A DNA stretch of 7,064 nucleotides. Origin: an uncultured Planctomycetaceae bacterium (GTDB lineage Bacteria > Planctomycetota > Planctomycetia > Pirellulales > Pirellulaceae). The notes under the pieces are model-generated. The model did no database searches, was not told where the DNA came from, and was given only the letters and a program-made list of their open reading frames with translations. The position numbers and the translations under genes were made by a program. Every line of letters starts with the position of its first letter. Within the stretch, counting starts at the first letter, position 1. The stretch lies in the NCBI GenBank assembly GCA_937967665.1, contig CALBSZ010000007.1, forward strand, positions 1 to 7,064. The letters run 5' to 3'. Positions 1-7,064 of this stretch are shown here, piece after piece.

Positions 1-3000
1 GCCATGGATCAACGGGCGTACGAACCGCACACCGTCGTCGTCGTCGCTTTCCCAGCGCATGATGCCGCCGGGTTGACGCAAGACATTCAGCTGGACGCCC
101 TGGCCCGAAAGGGCCTGCACGATCGAATCGGCGATGGCGTCCGCGTCGCTGGTGAGTTCAAACGAAATGGGGACATTGCCCTGGGTGATCTGATTATTGA
201 TATCAAATTCGAATCGCACCAGGTTCACTCCGTCAGCCAAGGTGAACGACTGGCCATCTTCGATTCCACCGGGCGTGCCGGTGGCGGTGAGATGAAGCGC
301 GCCGGTGGCGTCCACAGCGCCGATGCCGCCGACCTGCACGTTGCCTTGCCCCAGGTTCAGCGGGCTCAGGCTGGCGTGCAAGTCTCCGTCCAACACGGCT
401 TGACGCATCGAGGCGGCCAGTCGCGCGGCAAGTTCGAACGCGGAGTTCTCGGCCGAGAATGTGACGCCCTTCACGGTGGTCGAATCCACTACGGAATTGT
501 CGTCGTCGAAGACGAAAGTCACCAGCTTACCGTGACCGTCGTCGACGGTGAGGGAGTCCCCGTCGCTTACCGAGCCGGATTGACCAAGGCCCGACATGGA
601 CGTGTCCAGTGCATAGTCCTCCCCATTCGGAGCGGCTGTCAACGCGATCTCCAGCTTCACCGGATCGCCTGTCGCGTCGATTGTCGACGGCAACCCAAGG
701 GCATTTTGAATGGCCGCTTGCAATGTCGCCGCGATCGTCGCCGCGGATTGACCGGCGTTGAACCTGACTTGCTGGTTGCCCTGAGTGAAAAAGTCATTGT
801 CATCAAACTCGAAGGTTACCCTGTTGATGCCGTCGCTGATGGTAAACGTCTCTTGATCCACCAGGTTGCCGCCGTTCACGTCGTCAATCTCGATGGCCAT
901 CAGGCTGGGTATTTGCAGTCCCAGTCCGGCGTCCCGCGCGACCAGCGTCGTGGGTGTATGTCCCGAATACTGCAGGCCGGTGACCGCGGTGTTCAGGTTG
1001 ATTACGTGGCTCAGCGTCAAACCCGTCACGTGCAACGTGCCGTCGAGGTTGTCGATCAACTCGATCGCCAAACCTTCGGCGTCGACAACCGCCTTGATGT
1101 TGGCGGCAACCTGGGAGGCCAGTTCGGTACCGGTGAACGTCACGGGAATGTTGAAAAAGCCGAAATCACCGTCCGAATCGAATTCGAACGTGACGGATCG
1201 ATCGCCATCATCGACGGTGAAGGTTTCCGCCTCCTGAATCTGAGCACCAACCGGCGCCGTGATGGCGTAAGCCGGTACGCCGGCGCTGCTGAGGCTGCTG
1301 TTGGTAACATCGATGGTGTGCAGCGACCCGCCACCCAACGAGACGACTCCGGCGCCAAGATGTGTGGGCAGCAAGCCGATGTTTGCCGTTTGAACCGCTG
1401 GGACCAGCGCGCCCGCGATGGTCGCCGCGCTTTGTCCTGGCATGAAGTTAATCGCCACGTTTCCGGCATTGGCCATGTTACCCGCGATGGACACATCCAC
1501 GAATTCGAACGTCGTGGCCGCCTGGCCATGCGGGGTGACCGTGAAGGTCGCCTGATCCGCGACCGTCGCCGGAACCTGAATCACCACCGGCAACTGGCCG
1601 TCCTGAATGAGGTCCATATTGGCGGCAGAAATATCGAAACGATGATCCAGATCGTCGCCAAACGCGTCCGGTACGGTCTGGCCGTCGGTCTCGCCGTCAA
1701 TAAACGTTCCCAGGAAGAGTCCCTGATCCGAGATGACGTGCCGCGCGCCGTCGTGCTGCGTCAGCGTGGGGAATCGAGGCGTCACAAGGTTGTCGGGAGC
1801 GTCGCCGTAGTCCAACTGCACGCCAGGCAACAGGATCGTGAAGCGGGTCTCGTTGGTGATCTGATTGGGCTTCAAGGCGTTGCCCGGCAGGTCCTGAATG
1901 GCGGGCAGGAAGAAGTTATCGACGCCATTGATGCGGACGGTACTCTGCGTGAAGTCGACCGGTTCGCCCAACGCGTTCGAGAAGTCCACGAAGAGTGTCG
2001 AACCGCCGCGCAATTCCGAAGAGACTCGAGGCAGACCGCTGCCGTTAAGCGCTTCCATGATGGCCGTGGCCAGGTCGAAGGAATCGGCCGGCACGTAGTT
2101 GACTGGAATCGCCCCGCCGGGAACGCCGTTCAACATGAGCGTGGGCGTGCCGCTGACATCGACAATATCGCCGATGGCACTCCCCACATCCACTCGCCCC
2201 GCGCCGACATACGACGGTACCAGTCCCAAACCGGCGCTGGCGATGGCGGCGACAATGGCGTTCGACAGTTCGTCTTGAGTGGTCATGTTCGTCATCAAGA
2301 TCGGCTGGTTGCCGGACGTCGAACTGGGGTTTGTGTCCAGGTTGTTGAATTCGAACGTAACGCGTTTCAGCGCCGTTTCGATCTCGAATGTCTGACCGTC
2401 CAGGATCAATGCCGGATTGCCCACCACGATTTCCAGGGGCGGCCGCACGCCCGGTTGGCTGGCCACGTCGACATTGGTTGTCGCGGGAACATTCAGCAGA
2501 TGCGTAAGCGTTCCGCCCAGATGCACCAGACCGCCGCCAACATGCTGTGGAGTCAAGCCGATGTTCTCGGCCGTAACGATGGCGGCGATGCGGGCTGCGA
2601 GATCTTCGCTGCTGTCGGCGATGCTGAACGGCACGCGAACGTGATCCGTATCGAGCAGGGCTGTGTTGTTATCGAACTCGAACGTCGTCACTGGATCCGT
2701 GGCGTTCACGCCCATGTGGATATCGAAGGTCTGTTCGTCCAGGATCTCGATCGGCGCCGTGCCGACCGGGATCATCCGGGATGTGTTCGACACCAGCGAA
2801 TAACTGCGCGGCAAGCCCAGGTACACCTGGCCGTTGCCCAGATCGAGTGGATTCAAGCCGGGAATCGTATTGTTCACTTCCGTCGCCACCAGCGCGGCCA
2901 CTTCGGCCGGCGTCGAAATGGCGCTAATGTCCAAAGGCGTGACCCCCATGGGGACGCCGCCGACGGAATCGAATTCGAAAATGTAATCTTGATTACCGTC

Positions 3001-3495
3001 GTTGATGACGAACTGCTGCCCTTCGGCGACACCGGTGAGCGGATCGACGCCGCTGGCGGGCGATTGCAGCGTCAAGGTTGCCCGCGTTACCGACATGCCC
3101 GTGTCACGCGGATCGACCGTCGACCCGCTGGTGGCGCCGAGGTGCACGCGACCATCGCCCAGGTATTTCGGCATGAAGGTCGGGAACGCGGTTTGAATGG
3201 CGGCGATCACGGCCGCCGCCACTTCGTCCTGCGTGACCGCGTTCGAAATATCGACCCGTGTGTGCGCGGCGAAGAAATTCGGCGGCGTGTTGCTATCGAA
3301 TTCAAACGTGGTGGTCGTCGTGCCGTCGCTGATCGTAAACAGCTTGCTGTCCCCGACACTGGCACCGGCACCCGACTGCGGCACGTGTAGTTCCAGAGTC
3401 GGCGGTAACTGGATCGAATAACCCGCCTCATACTCAAAATAGGCCAGGCCACCCCGCTCGTTGGTAATCGTGAAAAAGTCTCCGTCCACGATGGT
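1..3495 (-). repeat. Tandem array of diverged beta-rich protein repeats (G-x-x-F-T-I-x-D-G....T-F-E-F-D units)
   Basis: This array has one short and nine longer units. Boundaries, set seven residues before the conserved F: R1 3361-3495 (short, 45 aa); R2 3034-3360; R3 2749-3033; R4 2410-2748; R5 core from 2409 to about 2150, with extra material to about 1822; R6 1243-1566; R7 868-1242; R8 574-867; R9 268-573; R10 1-267 (cut by the window edge). Full units run 95-125 aa. Each has a strand pair such as LFTISDGTTTTTFEFD or TFTVDDGDRSVTFEFD, an Asp/Asn-rich loop, a short strand (VPISF, IPVTF, VRFNAG), a probable helix (QSAATIAATLQAAIQNA, TQDEVAAAVIAAIQTA), and often a closing strand G-x-G-x-V-x-L-G. 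Units are similar in plan but strongly diverged, so this is an old amplification. A structural stalk or adhesive role is inferred. Confidence 0.85.
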
Positions 3496-6400
3496 ATCGG
3501 CGGACGGCGCGTCGATCACAAAGCGATCTCGGTTGTTGAGCTTGATGACGTAGACCTTGTCGTCCGCCCAGATCCCGGCCAGCGGACTCAAGCGAATTGT
3601 GTTGCTGGTTTCGTCGTACTGGAACGTATAGTCAAAACCTTCACGCAGCATCACGCCGTCCTGGAAGATCGTGACCGCGGGACCGTTCAGGACCACGTCG
3701 AGCGACCCTTCGTTGATCGTGACGGGATTGGCGGAAACGGTGGCGTCATTGACAACGACACCGGGGGACGGGTCGGCCGCGTCGAAGCAATCGAGGAGCT
3801 GGACCGGAAAACTGTTAAAGACGCCCTGCGAGACGTGTACCACGGTCGCGCCGGGATCGATATCGATGCCCCGTGGGTCGTTGTCCTGGGGAATCACCAA
3901 CACGGCCGCGGGCCCGACAAAATCGCTGCGATCCAAGGAACCGCGGTCCTTAAAGACATCGGCTCCTTGACCTTGCGGCGTCGCCACGTCGGGATCGTCC
4001 ACGCGCAATTGCCCGGTGGCGTCCCGTTCCGGCGCCAGAATGGGTGAATTGGCAATCCCCATCGGCGATTTCACGCGAATGAATTGGGGGCGGTCTTCCA
4101 GCGAGTCCACCGAACTGTCGATCGACCGCGCCAGCCGGGCGGGGAAGAAGTTGTAATCGGCGGCGTCTTCAAACAACGGCTCGCTGTTCCCCAGCAGGAT
4201 ATTGAAATCGGCGCTCAGCGCCCGCGGCAACAGCGTCTCCGCGCGACGCGGCACGATCCCGCCACCGTTACTGGTGCCTGTCTGGACGAGTGGAATCGAG
4301 ACGTCCCAATTGCCGAACTGATTGTGCTGGAACAAGGTCGCCCCGACCACGCTGGTGATCGGACTGGCCGCATACGTATGGAACGTGGGGGTATTTACGT
4401 AGCGTGTCACGCGCTGCGAGTTCGGCTGGTTATAGACCGTGTAGGGAAACACGCCGTTGAGTGGCGGCGCGATGATGGAGGCCGAGCTGACGCCGGGCGA
4501 CGTCACCGTGCTCACTTGATGTTGATCGGGTTGATTCCTCGTTTCCACCACGCCGTTGCGCGTGTTCGCGATGACGTTGTTCAGCAACGTCGCCGTGGCT
4601 TCGTGCGAGATCAAGATCCCGGTTTCGGGGAGCAGGCCATTGTCATTATTGGCGCCTTGCGAAGCGTAAACCGAAGCGGCCGTGCCACCGGTAATCGTGA
4701 CCGCGCCGGTGACGACGACAAACCGTGCGCCGTCTTCGTTCCGGCTTGTCCGGAAGGTAATGTTGTCGCCGAAGAAGTCTGCCGAAACGCCATTCAGCCC
4801 CGCGCCGTTGATCAGGTTACTCAGCGACGGAGCGATCGCCTGCGTGTTCGTGTCCGGCGCGAAGGGGCCGACGTTCACGACGATGCTGGTGCCGTCGATA
4901 TCGGTGATCGTGAGCGTTTGCGCTGCATTGACCATCTCGGTAGTATCGATCGTCCAGGTTCGCGGAGCCGCGACGTTGATGGAAATGTCGTAACTGCCCG
5001 ACGTCGAACCGGTAACTCGGTTGCCAAAGCTTCGTGGACTGTACTGCTCGTTCCCGACGCTGCTGACGGCGGCGAAGTAGGTGCCTGACTGGGTGGCGGT
5101 AAAACTGATGCTGGCGGCATTGCCCGCGCCGCCGTTGTCGTCGGCAGCGAGTTCCATCCCCAAGTCATCAAACAATCGCAGGTACGGATCCAAGGTGGAA
5201 CCAGCACTGGCCGCAGCGCCGACCGTCACGCGATCACCAATATCCAAGTGGAACTGGTAGAAGTCTACGTCCGCGGCTGGTGTCAGCGCGAGGTCGGGGT
5301 TATCACCGATATTTGCCGTCGCCGTGAAGGCCTGCGGGGTGGCCGCGCGGCCCTGCTTCGAATCAATCGCGGTAAACAACGTGTCGTTCGTACCGCTGCC
5401 ATTGGCTTCGGCATTGGGATCGCCGGGGAACGACGCTGCGTTGCCGTCACCGCCGTAGATTGTGTTGTTCACGATCCTGACGAAGGGTTGCGCGGCGTGG
5501 CCGATGGGCGACACACGAACATCCTGGAATGCCAGAGCGCTGCCTTGATTCAGCAGGCGGAATTCACGGATCCCGGAGACGTAAACCGCATGGTTGGGGC
5601 TCCCCGCGTCCGGAATGCCAAACAACGAGACGGGAGGGACGACGTCTTCCTGGTAGCCGATGGAGCGAGCCAGGTCGAGATGGACGTTGGCGCCTTGTGT
5701 CGTGCCATTGTCCACCAGCGGGCTGTTCAGAATGGCGTCGTAGATGGCGCTGGCGATCTGGAATTGAGAATCGTTGAAGGTAAACGGAATCGTGACGCGT
5801 CCCGGATTCCAACCATCATTGCCAACCGCGTAGCAACTGACACCAGGACTGGTGGTTTGCTCGAATTCGAACTCCACGGTCACGCGCCCGGAAGTCAGCG
5901 AGAAGGCGTCGCCGTTGCAGATGCCGGCGCCCTCAAACGGTACCAGTTCATACGGTCGCAAATCGCCACTGGCGTGAATCCCGCCGAGTCCTTCGCCGGC
6001 GATTGTGTTGTTCGAAATGACGACGCCCGGCGCGAACCCGCCTTGCGCGCCGGTGATCGCCAAATTGTTCAATTCCTGCAGGTTTCGCGCGGGTCCCATG
6101 TGCGGCGCTCCCAACGGCGGATCGTCGTCGGCGCCGTCCAGCGTCGGCAAGGTATCCCGTTCGCCCGCCTTGGTAACGATGCCCCAATCGGCCGAGTGCA
6201 GGATGGTGTTGGAGTGGATCAGCACCTGCCCTTGATCGCGGAATGTGTTCTGGTCGCCGGAACCGTCGTGGGCAATCGCCTGGAAGGCAAAAGGAGCTGG
6301 CGGTTGCGGTGTTCCCAGGCTGCCGGCGGCGATGAACAGCGCGCTATCTCCTGAATCGGAACCGACGTCGCCAATCGCGAACTTGACCGTATGCGTCCCA

Positions 6401-6828
6401 GCCGTCAAGAACGTCTGCGCGGTCAAGACGCGCGTGAACCCGTCGTAGCCAACCTGCCGCAGGAAATCGCCGCCGTCGTTCAGGTCGTTGTTGTGATACA
6501 GCTGCGGATTCATGGCGTTGACGACGCGAGGATTGCCCTCGTTGATCGTTTCGCGGCTGACATCCCCGGCCGGACTGATGGCCACTTTCACGCCGTCGAT
6601 AAACACGGCCACGACATCGGCGTTGGGCATGCCCACCAGCTCGTTGTACTCGTCCGAAGCGAAGACGAACTGGAAGGCAATATCGCCGTCGGCGGCCACG
6701 TCGAAGTCAAACTCCAGCGACGAGGAATCCGCGGTGGTGACGCCGAAAGCCGCGTCCAGATCGGCATCGGGCAGTCCGGAGGCCGTGGTGGAGCTGTTGT
6801 CGTCCGCATTCGAGCCGGCCGCAGTCGC
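1..6828 (-). CDS. Giant modular surface/secreted protein with choice-of-anchor L, beta-helix, PPC and tandem beta-repeat domains; partial at both ends
   Basis: The minus frame with codons on 1-3, 4-6 and so on is open with no stop from 6876 to 1; about 2,276 codons (6828 to 1) look like genuine protein. Residues here are counted from 6828. Modules in order: choice-of-anchor L (4-172), beta-helix-like (202-463) holding a diverged repeat (302-422), PPC (499-620), another diverged repeat (632-713), beta-helix-like (737-973), beta-sandwich-like linker (974-1111), repeat array (1112-2276). Only three Cys occur and Asp is abundant, as expected of an extracellular protein. There is no catalytic motif, so an adhesive or structural role is inferred. 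The N-terminus and any signal peptide are missing: no ATG, GTG or TTG lies in frame between the stop at 6877-6879 and the conserved domain. The first in-frame ATG (6628-6630) falls inside that domain, so an automatic call starting there would be too short. The C-terminus lies beyond position 1. Confidence 0.93.
1645..1821 (-). other. YGDAPD..GARH..GDD segment inserted in the repeat array
   Basis: Residues 1670-1728 read VQLDYGDAPDNLVTP, then DGARHVI, LGTFIDGETDGQ and AFGDDLD. This is the recognisable segment that in many bacterial surface proteins precedes GEVED-type domains (D-Y-G-D-A-P-D....G-A-R-H....L-G....D-x-E-x-D-G-Q....G-D-D). The DEDGV continuation typical of that context is absent. 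Instead GDDLD leads into a strand (LPVVIQVP) and then repeat unit R6. It separates R5 plus its extra half unit from R6-R10. The many Asp residues suggest calcium binding, but this is inference. Confidence 0.7.
3496..3909 (-). other. Beta-sandwich-like linker between beta-helix B and the repeat array
   Basis: Residues 974-1111 contain VIPQDNDPRGIDIDPGATVV, then alternating hydrophobic strands including VVLNGPAVTIFQDGVML, REGFDYTFQYDETSNTIRL and IWADDKVYVIKLNN. The pattern fits an Ig-like or related beta-sandwich; I cannot name a family with certainty. It holds the third and last Cys of the visible protein (residue 1014, 3787-3789). It runs directly into the short first repeat unit of the array. 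Confidence 0.45.
3910..4620 (-). other. Beta-helix-like stretch B with planctomycete-style closing segment
   Basis: Residues 737-973 begin with the rung GILISHEATATLLNNVIANT and NGVVETRNQ. A looser region follows with further rung-like pieces (SVVGATLFQHNQFGNWDV) and the sequence LFEDAADYNFFPARLARSID, which resembles the last rung of many predicted beta-helices (N-x-F...A...Y....LA..S.SID). The stretch ends with RVDDPDV and VFKDRGSLDRSDFVGP (958-973). From memory, that closing pattern is recurrent in large planctomycete extracellular proteins. No catalytic residues are recognisable. Confidence 0.6.
4690..4935 (-). repeat. Diverged outlying copy of the repeat (unit RX)
   Basis: Residues 632-713 directly follow the PPC domain. 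They show AAQTLTITDIDGTSIVVNV (strand pair), then a region ending in IAPSLSNLINGAGL (probable helix), and then a strand with NEDGARFVVV. The first part matches the G-x-x-F-T-I-x-D-G....F-E-F core only loosely. The closing DGARFV motif recurs as DGVRFV in the unit at the opposite end of the visible protein (positions 20-40), which supports common descent. It leads straight into beta-helix stretch B. Confidence 0.55.
4969..5334 (-). other. PPC (bacterial pre-peptidase C-terminal) domain
   Basis: Residues 499-620 carry the PPC signature: an N-terminal Ala/Thr strand with DNPD, ADVDFYQFHLDIGDRVTV (about 518-535), STLDPYLRLFDDLG (544-557), the acidic turn ADDNGG (about 562-567), a SISFTAT strand, and SGTYFAAVSS (581-590) followed by GSYDISINVA at the end. 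PPC domains are beta-sandwiches found in secreted proteins of many bacteria. In peptidases they are often removed during maturation, but in giant planctomycete-type proteins they are usually structural spacers. No peptidase domain is visible here. The Asp-rich turn may bind calcium (inference). Confidence 0.88.
5440..6225 (-). other. Beta-helix-like stretch A, interrupted by a repeat unit
   Basis: Residues 202-463 contain short rungs of the right-handed parallel beta-helix type: VLIHSNTILHSADWGIV (from 202), GVVISNNTIAGEGLGGIHASG-like sequence near 6010-5960, and VRIVNNTIYGG near 5470-5445. The repeated N-[NT]-I pattern followed by a Gly-rich turn is typical of such helices in extracellular proteins. 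Between the second and third rung sits a module of a different type (5563-5925, listed separately), so the helix is either split by an insertion or consists of two short pieces. Function is unknown; such helices often mediate binding or carbohydrate contact, but no catalytic residues are recognisable. Confidence 0.6.
5563..5925 (-). repeat. Diverged outlying copy of the TFEFD repeat (unit R0), with two cysteines
   Basis: Residues 302-422 follow the repeat plan seen in the array at 1-3495: GDAFSLTSGRVTVEFEFE (the F-T-I-x-D-G....T-F-E-F-D pair of strands), then VTIPFTF, then a probable helix QIASAIYDAIL, then ANVHLDL matching the G-x-V-H-L-G strand. It differs from all other units in having two Cys (residues 304 and 332), which are two of only three in the whole visible protein. 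They are placed so that they could pair as a disulfide across the two-strand hairpin. It lies within beta-helix stretch A, far from the main array. Confidence 0.7.
6313..6819 (-). other. Choice-of-anchor L domain, N-terminally truncated
   Basis: This segment covers residues 4-172 of the giant protein. It shows the family hallmarks in order: a GSNADDNSSTT / PDADLDAAFG / LEFDFD stretch (about 4-46), FVFASDEYNELVG (54-66), NPQLYHNND (107-115), GYDGFTRVLTA (127-137), and a KFAIGDVG..SGDSALFIAAGS end (149-171). The family is known from secreted bacterial proteins that carry various C-terminal sorting or anchoring signals, hence its name. The domain normally has further N-terminal sequence before the GxN..D.S motif; here it is cut off at the junction near 6817-6831. 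Assignment rests on motif recall, not on a profile search. Confidence 0.88.
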
Positions 6829-6831
6829 CGC
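6817..6831. other. Junction between two unrelated 5'-truncated genes
   Basis: Below about 6817 the minus frame matches the choice-of-anchor L family. Above about 6831 the plus frame encodes a different protein's C-terminus. The minus frame continued above the junction reads as Arg/Cys-rich nonsense (three Cys in under 20 codons, against three in the other 2,276), lacks a start codon and stops at 6877-6879. The exact breakpoint cannot be set to the base. The 9-base word cgagccggc occurs at 6811-6819 and again at 6929-6937, which could be microhomology or chance. An assembly chimera or a genuine rearrangement would both give this picture. Confidence 0.65.
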
Positions 6832-6986
6832 GCACCGTGACCGGCATCGCGGGTCTCGACAAGCTGCTCGCGACGTTCAGCCCGGCGGGGCTCGAGGCGG
6901 GCCGCTACACGCTGCTGGTCGACGTCACCGAGCCGGCGACCGGAGCGCTGAATACCAACTCGATCGACTTTACCGTCTACAATTGA
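6831..6986 (+). CDS. C-terminal fragment of an unidentified protein (51 residues), 5' end missing at the junction
   Basis: The plus frame with codons at 6831, 6834 and so on ends at TGA 6984-6986. It reads RTVTGIAGLDKLLATF, SPAGLEAGRYTLLVDVTE, PATGALNTNSIDFTVYN. The G-R-Y-T-L-x-V-x-V-x-x-x-x-T-G pattern and terminal aromatic strand look like the last two strands of a beta-sandwich or Ig-like domain. I do not recognise the parent family. The frame stays open upstream to a stop at 6738-6740, but 6741-6830 is antisense to the choice-of-anchor L domain and reads as Arg/Pro/Cys-rich nonsense. The only usual start codon in the frame is GTG 6837, with no ribosome binding site in front, so a true 51-residue gene is unlikely. 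G+C is 85 of 120 in 6841-6960, higher than in spots checked in the main gene (27 of 60 at 781-840, 34 of 60 at 6481-6540). Confidence 0.6.
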   Translation, partial: RTVTGIAGLDKLLATFSPAGLEAGRYTLLVDVTEPATGALNTNSIDFTVYN

Positions 6987-7064
6987 GCCGAGACGACCCG
7001 CGAGGCCGGTAGCCGGCACTTCCTCCTGCTCTTGGCTCGGTCGGGAGGGAGACGCGTAGCTGAA
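6987..7064. other. Non-coding tail of the window, nothing assignable
   Basis: The 78 bases after the plus-strand stop hold no supportable gene. A 5-bp stem with a 3-base loop (7005-7009 with 7013-7017) follows the stop by 18 bases, but no T-tract follows it, so it is not called a terminator. A purine-rich gggaggga near 7044-7051 could precede a gene beyond the window, but nothing confirms this. Confidence 0.3.

Noticed and set aside
1140..2700. Recurring gaattcgaa / ttcgaattc words suggesting a DNA-level repeat or binding site
   Set aside because: They fall in register with the codons for T-F-E-F in each repeat unit and are explained by protein conservation. The flanking bases differ between copies.
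4..3390. A 1128-codon plus-strand open frame
   Set aside because: It is the exact codon-register antisense of the repeat array. Its translation is rich in Arg, His and Gln, has no recognisable domain, and its repetitive feel comes from the repeats on the other strand.
4969..5334. Peptidase or other enzyme linked to the PPC domain
   Set aside because: No catalytic motif of a peptidase family is visible anywhere in the frame. PPC domains occur widely in non-enzymatic giant proteins.
4084..6354. Plus-strand open frames at 4084-5088 and 5248-6354
   Set aside because: Same antisense register as the minus gene; the opposite strand here gives clear PPC and beta-helix sequence. The stops that end them are antisense to ordinary TCA serine codons.
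7005..7017. Possible rho-independent terminator after the plus-strand stop
   Set aside because: The stem is only 5 bp with a 3-base loop and is not followed by a T-tract.
6391..7019. Overlapping frames at 6391-6840 (+), 6512-7012 (+) and 6588-7019 (-)
   Set aside because: They cross the junction or run opposite to the choice-of-anchor L domain. Translations are Arg/Ala-rich without family resemblance, and each conflicts with the better supported minus frame below 6828 and the plus frame above 6831.

Overview
The window is almost entirely one very long coding region read on the minus strand, running from a point near 6828 down to position 1 and off the window edge. The frame was checked codon by codon and has no in-frame stop over about 2,276 codons. 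It encodes a giant, acidic, almost cysteine-free modular surface or secreted protein. The module set (choice-of-anchor L domain, beta-helix stretches with a DDP..DRG..RSDFVGP closing segment, PPC domain, YGDAPD..GARH segment, and a long array of G-x-x-F-T-I-x-D-G....T-F-E-F-D repeats) resembles the giant extracellular proteins of Planctomycetota (Pirellulales-like). This taxonomic reading is inference from domain style; no housekeeping gene is present to confirm it.

Layout in reading direction of the main gene (high to low coordinates): 6313-6819, choice-of-anchor L domain lacking its N-terminal part; 5440-6225, beta-helix-like stretch interrupted by one diverged repeat unit (5563-5925); 4969-5334, PPC domain; 4690-4935, second diverged repeat unit; 3910-4620, second beta-helix-like stretch with its closing segment; 3496-3909, beta-sandwich-like linker; 1-3495, array of one short and nine longer repeat units of about 95-125 residues, interrupted at 1645-1821 by a YGDAPD..GARH..GDD segment. 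The last unit runs off the window.

The long plus-strand open frames opposite this gene (for example 4-3390, 4084-5088, 5248-6354) are codon-register mirror images of it. They are open because the real gene almost never uses TTA, CTA or TCA. They should not be annotated as genes.

At about 6817-6831 the character of the sequence changes abruptly. The minus-strand gene loses family resemblance inside its first domain, has no start codon upstream and meets an in-frame stop at 6877-6879. On the other side, a GC-rich plus-strand frame encodes the C-terminal 51 residues of an unrelated protein ending at 6986. Two genes, each missing its 5' part, are joined head to head, which suggests an assembly chimera or a real recombination breakpoint. 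The last 78 bases (6987-7064) hold no gene that can be supported.

No RNA gene, CRISPR array, insertion sequence or convincing promoter was seen.
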